A stretch of 64,000 nt of DNA, taken from Hirundichthys speculiger. Lineage: Eukaryota; Chordata; Actinopteri; Beloniformes; Exocoetidae. Every line of letters begins with the position of its first letter. Within the stretch, counting starts at the first letter, position 1. This document shows, in pieces, positions 11,311 through 24,560 of this stretch. The translations under genes were made by a program, and so were the position numbers. Where the stretch lies: positions 219,040-283,039 of the forward strand of contig JAGFBZ010000907.1 in assembly GCA_018398805.1 (NCBI GenBank). Reading direction: 5' to 3'. Under the pieces are notes generated by a model that worked only from the letters and a program-made list of their open reading frames with translations, did no database searches and was not told the DNA's origin.

Positions 11311-13085
11311 TCCTCACAATGAAGGGAAACTCAAACGGAGCACTGCAGCAGGCCGCCCTTTGAACTCGAGGCTGAGCTGGAGAAACACTGCAGGGACGGC
11401 TTTGGATCAACAGAACCGAGAGAACTGTGCCATCCTCTGGGCCGACAAAAATCACATTGACATGTACATTTTTTTTTTTCCTTCTTTTTCCTACTGGGAA
11501 TGGAGCCCATACACAGCAACAGATGCATCAAGTAGATTCTGTATTTTTAAATATCTATTTTTTTATAATACGTCTTCTTTACAGATTTATTGCTTGTGCA
11601 TTTTTTTTTGTTTGTTTTCATTTTCCATTCCTGCTCCATGAGAAAAAAAAAAAGAAGAATCAACAATCTGCTTAAGCTTTTCATAATTGCACCCTGAGTT
11701 TGTTGCAGACAAACAAACGAACAGGAAGTACAGTACGTGGGAGCGGCAGAGTCCAGTCTCGGCTCAGTTTTTGGTCAGTGCTGATGTCACAGAATCTCCC
11801 TCTAATTAGCACTTTGCTCCATTTCCCGTCAGACCAATAAAAACGAGGCATCCGCTGGGGCCCGAAAATGAGCCCGAGCCGGTCCGGAGCCCGGACCAGG
11901 CGCCGCCGCCACCGCCGGCGGCCTCCTGCTGGGCTCTGTGCGGAAATTAAGCTATGACCTCGTGAGTGACGTTCGTGTGACAAAAGAGAGGACACGTGTG
12001 AGGTACTCTGTGTAGAAATTCACTTTTTTTTATTTTTAATTTTTTTTTTTTTTTTATTTTTCGTCTGTGTTGCGGCAGTTAACCAAAACATGGGGATTTA
12101 AGGGCATACGATAATGTAGCACTTGTGTCAAGAATCACGAAAACTTTGTTTGTTTCATGACTGCGAGAAAAAAATAAAAAATAAGAAAGCCTTTAAGCTG
12201 AAGAGTCCCGGATGAAATGAAAGTGGCTCAGAGGAAACAGTGGAAGTGAATCGAGCTTCCATTTGCTGCAGATCTGTAGTGGCTTATGAGCGCTGTAGAA
12301 ACAAGTGGTAAAATGCACATACACCCCCCGCCAAAAAAAAAAAAAAAAATCTATTGTTGAGCTGGCGCCTTCATAGTTTGGTTCGTGATTTCAATTTTTT
12401 TTTTCTTTGCTTCTGTAGTTTGTAAAAGCTTTACCAATATTCAGCCATAACGCTGTTGGTTTGTTGGTTTGGGCGTCATCGCGTCGACAGGATGAAGTGA
12501 CAGTGAAGTGCTCGACTCATTCCAGTAATTTAAACACGTTTTAACGTGCCCGTTTGTTTCGCTTTGGCCTTCTTGAATTAAAGCGGCTCTCCCGTGTCGT
12601 GGATCGAGTGTAGCAGACACCCCCCCCGGTGCTCTTTATTGATGACTGCAAACCTTTGTGTTACTGATGGACACCTTCCTTTACTTGAATTTTTACTGTG
12701 TTGATAAATGTATGATTCTGTTGAAGCTGGTAGAGCGTCTTTAGAAAAGGGATTTTTTTTTTTTCTGTTCATTCCTTTGGTTTATTGGTTGCAGTTACAT
12801 TTGTACATTTTGTATAATTTCCCCAGTTTCACCATATTGCGCCAAATAATTGTTTTCACATCATTTCTCAAAGCAACGTCTCCTACTTTTGCCGCCTCTC
12901 CAAATTTTTCAGTCGCTTCATCAAACTCTGTTTTGCAAATTCCTTCCTTTTTGCTCATTGTATTATACTGTATTTAATAGTCTATTTATTTGTAATCTTA
13001 ATTTATTTATCCTGATAAACACTGAGCTTGGTTTATAATTGGAAGTTGCTTGTTAATTCTCAATAAAAAGATTAAAAAAAGCTCA
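11311..13085 (+). other. epha2: epha2 3' untranslated region with poly(A) signal
   Basis: No coding similarity. It is T- and A-rich with several homopolymer runs (for example 12345-12365). A canonical AATAAA lies at 13062-13067, after which the sequence becomes A-rich, so the transcript probably ends near 13.08 kb. Earlier AATAAA-like strings exist (around 11655 and 12170), so alternative ends are possible. Confidence 0.55.
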
Positions 13086-13090
13086 GAAAT

Positions 13091-14289
13091 GTTTCGTGCT
13101 CCTCCTTTATTCTGATTGTTGTCAAGGGAACTGTATTTTTTTCCATCTCCCGGTGTGGAAGAAAAAAAAAAGGTTGAAAAAGGGGAGATGGGTTGTGCAT
13201 GTAAGGGCACATCCCCCAGTCTGCAACTGAATGCAGCCACAAAGAATTTCTAAGAAAAACAATATAGGTGAACCACAGGGATGCAGAAGAAAACAGCAGA
13301 CACGTTTATCTGCACGCATTTTTCTTCACCCGCTCTTAATAACTTAACAGCGTTCAAATGGGGAGCTTCAGAAATAATAGGACTCCAAAGTCTTCAAACA
13401 AAAGATGAAGTCGGGCGCTGCATCGCGGTCCGATTTCAGAACAACTGATGAAACGGTAGAATGAATGCGGATGCTCATTCAGGTCAGGTTACGAGCAATT
13501 TGGCAAGTAAAAGGCAACATATTTCTCATTGTTTTGGGCTTGAATGGTTCACAGTGTATATCACATGTCACGCATGCAATAATTGTTTCCAGAATGACGG
13601 TTTTATGTATGTGAGTGGGTGCATTTGCAGAGTTTTTCTGCTCTGTTTGGTCCAGATTGTAAAAGCCAAACGGGGAATAAACAGGGGACCATCACTCTAT
13701 AAATACAACAGATGCTACTGATGCTAACCCTAACCACTCAAGAGTGGAGGTCGTGTTTCTGACCGTGGAGAAAGTCCACATCCAGATGCTCTGGTGATAA
13801 ACTCACAGTGGCAGTATGTTCCTTGAATCACCACTAGGGGCTGAATCCAAAAGAGAGCCAGTCTCATGTTAAAATGTCCAACTTTGTGGCAGAAATAAAC
13901 ATATTCACCTGAACCTGAATTCAGAGCTGTGAATAAAGACCTTACTGAGTTCTTTTTAAACATTAATATGACTTGCTGTACTGTCAACCACCTGCTGCGA
14001 CCAGCTTTGGATGAAGCTAACCGGAGAACAGTCGGAGGTTCGTTGGCTCCTCCGGTTTAGTCTGGGACCTTCGCTGGGACCCAGCCCAGACGGGGCCCCG
14101 GACACCCCCAAACTGTGGTCAGTTAGCTGGTTCCACTAAAGCTCTGGCTGGCCTCGTTTCAGCGGCTGCAGCATCAGAAATGAGGACGGATGGACAGATT
14201 TGACCAAAAGAATGAATGTACGATAACGTTACGTTACTTACTTTTTATTTATAAACTGGCTGTTTGAACTACAAGAGACTGGTGACTTA
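13091..14289. other. Intergenic stretch after epha2
   Basis: No gene recognised. ORFs here are short and without domain features. It contains a CTAACCCTAACC string at about 13725 and moderately GC-rich sequence near 14000-14160 of unknown origin. Confidence 0.4.
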
Positions 14290-14298
14290 TATACATAC

Positions 14299-16019
14299 TA
14301 GGGATGTAACGATATGGAAAGTTTGATATCTCGATTATAATGACCAAATTACCACGGTTTACAATATTATCACAATATTCCTAATTGCTGTACAAATTAG
14401 GGATGCGCGCGATTAGTCGTCTAACCGATTAAACGTCCGCCCACTTTTTAGTCGGCACCAGAAATATTAGTCGTTTAAACCAATTTGTGTTTTATTCATG
14501 TACAAGGCCGCTTAACTGTCATACAGCCGGAGCTACAGAGCCGTCAGACAGAAGCCCCTTCTCCGCGGCAATGCTTGAGTAGACTGGAGTTTTAAAACGG
14601 CACGGTGGGAAGATAGTCTCGCAAAACCAGCGCGGTTTGCCGGTACTTTAATCTAGAAAATGAAAACAAGGTAGTATGTAGACTGTGTCAGAAACAACTG
14701 GCATACAGTCACTCGACTGGAGCAATGCGCAACCACATTCAACTCAAGCATTTGGATGTTAATCTGCACGAGACGACGGCTGCTGATGCTAGCGGTGCTG
14801 ATGCTAGCGGTGCTAGCCACACTCAGGCCTATTTGACATTGTTTACCCGGAGACGTGTTCTCCCGTCCGGTCTTAGAGATTTTAGATGTTTGTTTAATTT
14901 TACACTCATATTTAACTGCGCATAGATCTTAATAATTCAGCAGCAATTTAACTTTTTTAGATGTTACATTATTTGTTAACTTTAAGTGAGTTTTTTTCGG
15001 ATGTGCAGGGTTTATATTCATACTGCACGGTGCAAAATGCTGCTCGTTTCGGTTGAAATACAATTATAATTTAGATGTTTTATTAACTTGAAAGTGAATT
15101 AAAGCTATAATTTTTGTTGGATAATCTGCAAGATTCAATGTGTCAGAGGCAATTTATTTATTTTGGTGGTTAACGTTTGACTGAGTTGCCTTCATGTTCA
15201 CATTCATTCATACTGCACGGTGCAAAGTGTCTCGTACTTCAGCGGCATTTAAAATCCGACATGGTTGTTGAACATTGTGATTAAAGGCTTAAAGAACTCT
15301 TGTTACAAACAATATTTTTTGGGACAATGTTCCAAATTATGTTTCGATGTGTCAATAAATTGTGCTAAATTTACACTGTTTTCTGAGTGTTTTCCTTTTT
15401 TTAGACTAGTCGACTAGTCTTAATTAAAATTTTCGTTTAGTTGACAGGGAAATTAGTCGCCAGGAACATCCCTAATACAAATGTCCAAAAAAAAAAAAAA
15501 GTTCAAATAATTTCACAAAATCTTGTAATTTTCTTGTCATACTAAAACATTAGAAATCTTATCAAAATGAAACTTTCACATTAAAAGGACAAACAACTGG
15601 CACAGAAAGAGATTTCATTTTAAATGAACAAAATACATTACAGGAACAAACTTATTTGTCTGGTGCAAATTAAGTGAACACTTTAACAACAACAGTAGGT
15701 CAAAAACCTTAAATCAGTATAAATGTGCAAATAAATAAACAGTTACTTGTGGAAATTACAATAAAATGTAAACAAGTGCTCTGCAGTCAGGATAATTGTC
15801 CTCCACCAGTTGTCCCTCTGCAGTTACGATGACGATGTTACAAGCTACATATTCACGCAAGACACACTCGCGAGTTGCTCACGAGACTTGAACAAGGCTG
15901 ATATTACATATCCTGGTTATCGGCTGAGATAATGAGATGAAGTCATACATAAACGGTAATCGTTATCACGTAAAATTTCACCGTGTTTTACTGTAATACC
16001 GGTAACTGTTCCATTCCTA
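14299..16019. mobile_element. hAT-type element (outer), interrupted by a second hAT
   Basis: Starts TAGGGATGTAACGATA and ends with the inverted relative of it (CATTCCTA at 16012-16019). Flanks ATACATAC (14291-14298) and ACCCATAC (16020-16027) agree at 6 of 8 bases, an aged 8-bp duplication. The body is split at 14398-15474 by a younger element. No transposase similarity seen. Confidence 0.6.
14398..15474 (+). mobile_element. hAT-type element (nested) with BED zinc finger fragment
   Basis: Ends TAGGGATG / CATCCCTA with an 8-bp duplication GTACAAAT / ATACAAAT (7 of 8). Around 14670-14760 the plus strand reads VVCRLCQKQLAYSHSTGA then MRNHIQLKHLDV, a BED finger with C-x2-C and H-x4-H. No catalytic domain follows. 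Confidence 0.75.
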
Positions 16020-16027
16020 ACCCATAC

Positions 16028-17793
16028 ACACTACCCAGAAGCCCCTGATGGCCCCTTAGAAAGATCCCAGATCTGCCTCTGCACAGCAGACCAGGCACTT
16101 TTATTCATTATTTATACGGTGCCAGGATGTTTACAGTTCCTCAAGGAGGTGCTTATAATGCTGCTGGGTGGGAACCTGTAATAAACATGCGGGGGCTTCA
16201 TTACCTACTTGAACCTAATGTGCGGGCATCAAACACACATGCGCGCACGTTCTAACCAAACACAAATGCAGTCATTCTGCTGCTGGCCATTAATAACCTT
16301 TTAGTATTTTTAGATCCTCCAGTAATTATCAACTACGACAAGTAAACATGAAAATCTCAGGTTTAACTCGGATGTTTGCACCAGTCAGGAACAGATCAAT
16401 TTCTGATTTGCCTGAAAGAATGAAACACCGCACTTTCTTTCTGACGCTTTAACAGCCAGAGCTGCAGTCTTAAAAAAAAGGGATTTACTTGAGTATAAAG
16501 AGAACAGACATGCATGTTATCATTTTGTTTTTATTATAGCATCCTGCAAAGCTCATAATTTTTACTTGCACATGAGCACTGCTGAAATCAAAATAAGGTA
16601 AACATGTGATTTTAAGGCAAGGGACTGTGCGGTTTTACAGTCGCTGCCAGGATGCAGCAGGAGATCGTTCACGTCAGCTGTCATTGTCTCATCCCCGAAA
16701 CTGATACTTTTACTGATCACAAAAGAAAAACTAAAGTTGCTATTCGCATGAACAAAGCCTCAGATGTGTGCGAGTACTCCAGCATGTTGTGACAATTCAA
16801 AGCGAAGAAGATACATTTTATTACTCCTGTGCATGTTCTACTGTTCAGCGTATTATGTAAGCCTGTCAGGTCTAATCATATTTATCATTTAATGCTTCGT
16901 CTGAGATCCAAATGAGCACATGAATCAGACGCTCAAGCAGGCAGGTAGTATCACCGAAACTCAATATGCCTGTCCTGAACGTCTGTTGTGTGTTGCGTGA
17001 AAGGTTCAAAATGAAATTACTTTGAAATGAAATGATTGGGTTGACTGTGGGATCGCTGGTTCCCGCTCTGACTCTTTGTCTCCCTTTTCTTGCGCTCTCA
17101 GTGTTTATCATTACCATAGTGATCTGGATGATGGGCAAGCCTACATAAATACATAAATACATAAATACGGCCCATTTTAAATGTAAGAATCACACGGGCT
17201 GTCGTTTAAGGTGCAGGTGAGTCATAAAATATGTACCAGAAGATCTCGTGTGTGAGTAATGCATCTATTCATCCGAAAGCTTATTTCATGCCAGAACACA
17301 GCTGAGTTATTCATTATACCACAAGACAGGATTTTACAAATCTGTGTAAGTTATCTGCGAGATAATTATGTGAGCTCCAATCACAAGAAATAAGGCCTCC
17401 ATTTTTCAAAGTAATCCACCTGGAATATGCCCGTGTGTCTGCCACCGACCTACGTAGCACCTTGAGTCATGTGCAGCTTTTTTGTGCCGGCCCTCCCGTG
17501 CTCTCTGATAAACCCTATCCAAATAAACGAGGATGTAATGTTATTTTCCACACGCTTAGTCCGAACACAGCCTCTGACGGTGCGGCATATCGGACCACGC
17601 TGTGATTCCTAAACTCAACCCTGACAAGCTAAATAAAATCAACAGAGCTCCCTGCTCTCGTTACCTACAACTGTAGGATTTTTTTTTTCCCCCTTCATCA
17701 TAAAACCACTGAAGCTCCAGGAGAGAAAAGATCAGAAAATTGTTTTTGGATCCTTTCATAGCTTGACCTTTAGGGGGGTGGCGGCGTGATAGC
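16028..17793. other. Intergenic stretch without recognised gene
   Basis: Unique-looking AT-rich sequence. No ORF with domain features, no terminal repeats found. A short ATAAATAC-type repeat sits at about 17144-17166. Confidence 0.4.
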
Positions 17794-17801
17794 GGAGCGA
17801 G

Positions 17802-18657
17802 TAGGGTTGGGCACCGAAAAACGATTCCAAGTAGGAATCGGTTCCTAACGTCCGGTTCTGGAATCGTTTAGAAGATTTTTGAATTTCGATTCCTTTTTTC
17901 GGTTCCTAATTGTCCGCGCTATTTTTTTTTTTGTTTTGATTTACTGCACTAGTTTGTTGATGTTACTCCGCCCAGCGTACTCAACTCCGCGCTAGCTACT
18001 TCACTCGCCACAACATGGATCCCAAGAGACGCCGCACTGGAGTTTGGCTGCATTTCAGTCCGGGAAATGACGGCTACCTGGTGCAGTGCAACATCTGCGG
18101 GAAGCGTGTTACTGCTAAAGGAGGATGCACGACTAATATGGCAAAACACCTTCACCTGCATGGCATCAGAAAAAAAAATGAGTGTACCGTATTTAACTGA
18201 ACTTTCGGTAAGCACCGCCCCCTTCCTAGTTACTGTTGCTAGGTCGGACAAACTTTCTGCTCCTGCGTTAAGGACTGTGTTAATTCGCTATTTTTCTGAT
18301 GTGTATCCTCAGTGTAAATATACTATAAAAAGGCCATGGTGAAATATTGCTGCTGGGGACCTGCAACAGTGACTCGAGGTGTCCAGAACGTTTGGAGGGG
18401 ACATTTTCATTCCCTTTCCCAAGCCGAACAAACAACGTGACACCCCATTCACGTTGGCTGCGAGGGGTAAAATGACAGTGGAGCAAACACACAAGTGCCA
18501 CAGAAAAGTAAAAGTTTTTTTTAATGAAAAAATTCTACTGTTATATAAGTCGCGATCTGTTGACCTACACATCAAAGAATCGGAATCGAGAATCGTTTTG
18601 AACAGGAATCGAAACAGAGAATCGGAATCGTTAAAATCCAAACGATGCCCAACCCTA
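17802..18657 (+). mobile_element. hAT-type element with BED zinc finger fragment
   Basis: 856 bp, ends TAGGGTTGGGCACCG / GATGCCCAACCCTA, flanked by GGAGCGAG and GGACCGAG (7 of 8). A plus-strand ORF at 18015-18200 begins MDPKRRRTGVWLHFSPG and contains VQCNICGKRVTAKGGCTTN then MAKHLHLHGI, a full BED finger (C-x2-C, H-x3-H). It stops soon after, so this is a deletion derivative of a ZBED-type hAT. Confidence 0.85.
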
Positions 18658-18665
18658 GGACCGAG

Positions 18666-21600
18666 CGTGTAAATGTGTCAATGGTTTCCAAAACTGCAGC
18701 CATAAACGTTAATATCAGCTTCTCTTCATATTTTAAGTCTCACACCTGCAGATGTCAATAGGGCGTAATAGTGCAAGAATCCAGCAAGTCCAAACACGCG
18801 CCGCGTTCACCTCAGCTCGTCTTATCTAACCCCCTCTAACCCTCCTGCAACAGGGAAGTCCCAGGTGCCTTTGCATGCTTAAAATTATCAGCTCTGGCTG
18901 ATCCGATAAGTTACAAAGCCCTGAATGCACTCCTCAGATAAGAGCTGCACGCCACAAAGACCAGCATTAATTTTCAAGTATTGAATTAATCAGAGAAGAG
19001 CGCAATAAAAAGCCCAGCACACACGGAGCATGGGAATTTGGATCCGCTACTAAGTCCCTCGTGGGTTTTTGTCCTTGACTTCCAGCTGGCTTCATGTTCT
19101 TGCCTCTGTTAAACCAATAGGACGCCCAGAAATAGTCCCGGCTTTATGCGGCAACTGTAAACTGAGAAAGTCTTCCACTATTTTCCATTTCCATCCATCC
19201 GTTTCCCTCAGTGCTGCACAGCATGATGGAGTGTTGTTTTCTCTCTCTCTCTCTCTCTCTCTCCCCCTCTCTTCCATCCACAGTGGAAAAAGGAGTGCGG
19301 CGCGACACGGCCGAACTGCTGATTGTACTTTCGGAAGATTTAAGCAAATCTACTCCTGCTTGCATCAAAGCGGAGCTCGGTTTTCCGTACTTGTCGTCGG
19401 CTGTAACGTGATTATCTGCGGTCCGCGGGGGTTGAATGTGTGGAAGCTTGTGTCTTGTCATTAGTGCTGTAAATGACAAGGATGCATGGGGAGACAGGGA
19501 GAGAGCCAGGGAGGGGAGGGGGGGGGCTGGTGATGACGGCGGGAGTGGAGAGGATTAGCTGGAGATTTGAGCCATACCAGAGCTTTACTGCACGCCACAA
19601 TAGCATGTGTGGTGATTGTGCCAAAGGCTTGGCGTCCAGGGCCTGACTCCCCCCCCCCTCTGTGTGGACTGATGTGCGCGGAGGCCGCGGCTCTCCCTCC
19701 TTCTTGTGGCGTGTTAGATGTCTTTGTTTTCCCGGGCGAAGGCCAATTAAAAAAGGAGTAAGGAAGAGGGAAACATTACCGCAGCACTGCCCATGTATGA
19801 CCTCTCCCTACACCACTGCCCTCATATTTTTTTTTCCTTTTTGTTTTTGTTTTTTTATGCTCTTCTGGCAACGCTCAGTGTCATGCGCAGGTCTGAAAAC
19901 CGGCAGCGCTCCGGAATTTACATCCCTGCTAATTTTAGCAACGGGTTCCTGACCAGAAAACACATCCTCCAATTTCTGTCTATATTGGTCTCCCTGACTC
20001 TTTCCGTGGCCGTTTCTCTCACCAGCTCGCCAGACGGGGCTTGTGCAGATTACCCTGTTAGCTAAGTCCCCTCGGAAGCCCCTTCATTTTCCAGTTCTCA
20101 CAGCATTCCCAACCAGAGGATCTTATTCAGCAAATGCTGCTAAAGCTCCTCTTCAGGTTTAATCCATGCAAAAACAAACTAAGCCGGTGGAACGAGGCTC
20201 CACGATGAACTTATTTAATAAGATAACAAAGGAGAAAATAATCGCTGCCAGCATCGAGCGCTTCCCCGACGGTGCTGCAGAGAGCTGTTTGATGTCACCA
20301 CAGATGACACGGGGGGAGCGGAGAGCCGTAACACTAGCCACTGTTGACATAAGCCTTGTCTCTCAGCGGGCTCTTTGTATATTTTGAAACGTCGGCCTAA
20401 TTCACTCCACATTTTTCTTAATAGCACTGCTGATGTCACCCTGAAGCATTTCAGTTCTCACATCTTTGGTGCCGCGTCTTCGACGTGCTTTTATGGTCAT
20501 TGCAGTTTTATGCTGCAGAAGCCTGGTTCAGTCATGCTTTTTCTCTGGTTAATAGCCCCAAAGTCTGAGTGAGAACATCTGGAGTGAAGGCAACAGCAGA
20601 AGACCACTTTTTTTTTTGGAGTACATTAAGTTAGGGAAAAAAAAGGCCCTCTTTATTTGTCAGGATACCTATGATGTATAAGGTCATTACCAAACCAGTT
20701 GTTAAGTGGTGTGTTAAGACATTTAAAGCTACTGTATGTAGAAATACTAATCCTGACCACAAGGGGCGCAAAAATCACCTGTGTCGACACACGAGCCACT
20801 GACAGTACTGTACAGTCCAGCATGTTGAGTGTTTTACACAAAGGCCTGATACATGAATGTCCTTGTGACATGTGGTCAGAAGTGGTACTGCTACATACAC
20901 TGGCTTTAAACTCAGTTTTGGGTTGAATGTTGTATCAAGAGACCATTTGCTCATTTTGGGTTTCATACTGCAAACATGTCTTTAAAAACTTGGGGCAGGG
21001 ACATGTTTACCCACCTCGTAAGTCCTTTATCTTTTGAGTTTATTAGACAGTCTGCTGCAGGTGTGTGGACAAAACCCTTCCTCATTCTTGATGGATATAT
21101 TGTTTTTTTTTTTCATCTTGATGTGAGTGTGTTCCAGCAGCTGTTTTTTTTTTTATATTTGTGTGTCCATTATTTTTGTACGACACAAATCTTCCACTTC
21201 TGTTTTTCCCCAGACCCGGTTTGTTTAAATGTATTGATTACATCAAATTCCATCATAGATCATATACTTTAATAGCCTAAGCACTAAATTTCTCATTTAA
21301 AACCTTTATTTTAATTTAAATCCACACTGTGTAACAATACCAGTTGAGTCCACATGGGGGCAGCACATCATACGAAGGTTTACTCAACAAAAAAGTTAAC
21401 GTGAAAATCTTACTGCAGCTTTAAAAATCATGGTGAGAATAGAATGGAACACCTTTAATGTCAGTTGCACAATGTAATTGTATAATTGCGTAATTGCACA
21501 ATGTAATTGCGCAACTGACATGCTAGATGCATGACCCGACAACCAAAACGGCAGCACCACATTACATAAGAGAATCATGAGATACAGGGCCTCATATAGG

Positions 21601-22700
21601 CCTAAAACCCTTCAGTAATGAAAACTATCTGGCTTTAATTCAATTTAAACCATATCGCATGTTTTGAGGAGACAGAGGTTAAATTAGAGAAATATATTTT
21701 AAAGCCACAAGAAAAATGAGCATGTGAATGTGACTGTGTGCAGGATTTCACAGCCTCTTTATTTTATGCCTCATGGATTTTTACCAGAGTGCATGTTTTC
21801 AACCACATGTGTGGAAACTGATCCATGAGTTCCTGAAGGGATTCCTGAAGCCTGATTAGAGTTTTAACCTGCTATTGTTTTAATCAACTGGAGCCTGAAG
21901 AATCCACATTTGATGAAAGAGGATGTCGTGCAGCATCGGGAGAGACGGTTTGCGTGACAGCCACCTGAAACATGCCTGAGAAACATGCGGTTTAACCCAG
22001 TATGACCTGTTGCAACATATACATGTTTTCAACCTTCTGAGACTAGAGTGCAACATATGCTGCATAAACCTTTTCAGGATGCAATATTATAACTTTTTTT
22101 TTTTTTTTAATACTGCTAAGCATGAAGGTAAAGTCTGGTATTGAAGAAAACTGTCATGGTGAAACATGATGTAGGAAATAATAAACTAATTTAAATGAGT
22201 CTATTATAAATAGACAAATTTACCATGTCACTATAAATATGACTTTTTTTAAATTTAACAGTTTATTGACCTTTAAACAAAATCCAAAAGGAAAAAAACA
22301 TTTAAATATTTGATATATTCATATGAATTAAATAGATTTTGATACATGTGGTATCTATAGGAGTCTCATGACTTGTTTTTTTTTTTCTTTTTTTTTCAAA
22401 TCGAATAAAACAATGGTCTAGGGAAATTTTGGTTAAAGATGTACCAGATCATTTGGCATCATTGGGTTACATTTTTATTTTTTTTTTATGCAAAGTTTCT
22501 TCAGAGGCTTTGAAACAGAACATTTCAGTGAACCTCTACATTTTCAAGAAAACCTTCAGGCTTTAGAAAGCATTTTCCTACAAGGCCGTAGTCCTGAATG
22601 GGTTAAACACACTTATGCCAAAGCTTTCCACCGCTGGCCAAGAAGAACCAGAGTCATTGTTCAAACAACATATTTTGCCTAAAAAAAGCCAATTGGAAAC
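18666..22700. other. Intergenic stretch without recognised gene
   Basis: Contains a (CT)n microsatellite at 19241-19272, short T-runs, and a segment near 20690-20960 beginning AAAGCTACTGTATGTAG that may be a fish MITE of unresolved ends. No coding region supported. Confidence 0.4.
19241..19272 (+). repeat. (CT)n microsatellite
   Basis: Uninterrupted CT dinucleotides followed by CCCCCTCTC. The reverse strand reads as an Arg-Glu ORF, which is an artefact. Confidence 0.9.
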
Positions 22701-22731
22701 TAATGGCTGTTTTTTTCTTTCTCCTCCACCC

Positions 22732-22840
22732 TCGGGGCGTAGCAACCTTTGAGGTTGTTGTTATGAAAAAAAAAAAAAAAATCATTCCTAAAAGTGAAGA
22801 AAAGATATTTTGGTTCTCCTGCATCAAAACAGAAAAGAAA
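22732..22840 (-). repeat. Retroposon-like repeat, copy 1 of a local pair
   Basis: On the minus strand it runs CTGTTTTGATGCAGGAGAAC, then CAAAATATCTTT, and ends GCTACGCCCCG followed by an A-rich tract. A second copy with the same end and A-tail is at 24462-24560. Confidence 0.5.
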
Positions 22841-24461
22841 AACGCTGGGCAAGAATCCTGACATATGCAAAGACTTTTAAAGTCTCCCAACATGAACAGA
22901 GCTGGAAAAAGTGAACAGGATCTGAAGACCAGCGAGCACAGACAAAATTAAGCTGTCATGTTGGACACATTATTCTCAATAAGAGGTAATTCTACTTCCT
23001 TCCTCTGCTATATCCCTTAATAGACGAATATGTCAATGAGCCAATCAACAATCATCAACAATCAGCCAATCGTCATCTATGTCAGCAAAACTGACTCAAG
23101 CATTTCTGAGTTTGAGTTTCTCAACCATCGCACTTAAGTGTGTTTCCACTAGCCGTAGTTCTGGGGAAGCTTTCCAGGGCCAGATCGTTGAGACGTGTCT
23201 CCATTACCAGGAACGGCCTCGATAAAAAGTCTTTCAGGAACCTTAACGTTCCTGTTGTAGGACAGGTACTTAAAACAGACCCGGTAATCTTACGGACGGG
23301 CGTGATGGTGGTTTTGACTCACTGATTGGGTCTGCTGAGGGCAGCAGATGACGTCATTCAGCTGCCTTAACGTTCACTTCGCGTAGGAGTCGTCTTTTGG
23401 CATTCAACGCCACCACCATGAATTATGCAAATGACAAACAGCGACTAACTACCACCATGTGGTTCAGAACGGTAGTTTACATCAAACCAGCTCTGTCACC
23501 ATCAGTGGAGACGCGACAGCTGAAAGGACTGAGGAGGAGGTCGGCCCTGTTAAAATTCCAGCCTCCTAGTTTTACCCCTGCTAGTGGAAACGCATCTTTT
23601 GTTGCTTTTCCATGTGGTGCAGATCTACACATTAAAGTCGTTTCCACACACGCTGCAGCCTGTTAGTTTCTAATAGACCAGACTTCTTGCAGACTCTATC
23701 CTGCTCGCTCTTCAGTCTTAAGTCGGGGAAAATCTGCAAATGAGCCCTTGTGCAAATAGAGCTTATACAGATGTTTCCTTGAACATCATTAACGTTGTAA
23801 AGTTCACTTCTGACTTTCAACTTCATGGGTGGTATGTCCTGTATAGCTCCATATGTGACTTATTTTATAATATCTTCCTTTTTTTCTATTTAAAAGGGGA
23901 ATTAGGGGGAATTCAGCCCCAGAAATTGTTATAACATCTGCCTCTCTCACACCCTGTCAATATGCACTTATCTAAAGAAAGAACTAAAAAAAAAAAAAGC
24001 CCTGCATCATTTATTTATCTCCCTTACCCGGCAGGATGTGTTTTTCTCTGCAGTTTAATGGCTCTTTTCTTCTGCACAGCTATTCTTTGTCTCATTGCAC
24101 CCCCTCTCTTAATTTCCGCCTGTCTGCCTATGTTTTGGAGGCCATTAATCGTGCCCTGCACAACATGCACCCCAGCAGATAATTGCAGTCATTAAACCAA
24201 TTAGGGAGCACATGGAGGGGAGGCCCTGAGGCCTCCAACTCCTGTTCTTCTCTAACAGGACAGCCGAGGTGGTCCGCTTAAACTCTGGCAAAGCCTTCAA
24301 AGAAGAAGGGAGTGAATTACTTCAGCCCAGCTTTGGATTAATGCAATTTCCTGTTGGTGTAGCCTTGAGAGACCTTGCCAGCGTCGCTGCAGGCCAAGTA
24401 ACCAGAGCCGTTAGGCAGCAAAAATCCTCCTCGTTTTCAGATCTTTTTTTTTTTTTTTTTT

Positions 24462-24560
24462 CCGGGGCGTAGCAGCCACTGAGGTTGGTGTCATCAAAAA
24501 ATTCCCTCCTCAAAGCTGAGAAAGATATTTTGGTTCTCCTGCGTCAAAACAGAAAAAGAG
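24462..24560 (-). repeat. Retroposon-like repeat, copy 2 of a local pair
   Basis: Minus strand: CTGTTTTGACGCAGGAGAAC, CAAAATATCTTT, then CTGCTACGCCCCGG and a run of A. It shares most bases with 22732-22840. The shared 3' end plus A-tail suggests SINE-like retroposition, but the family is not recognised. Confidence 0.5.
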
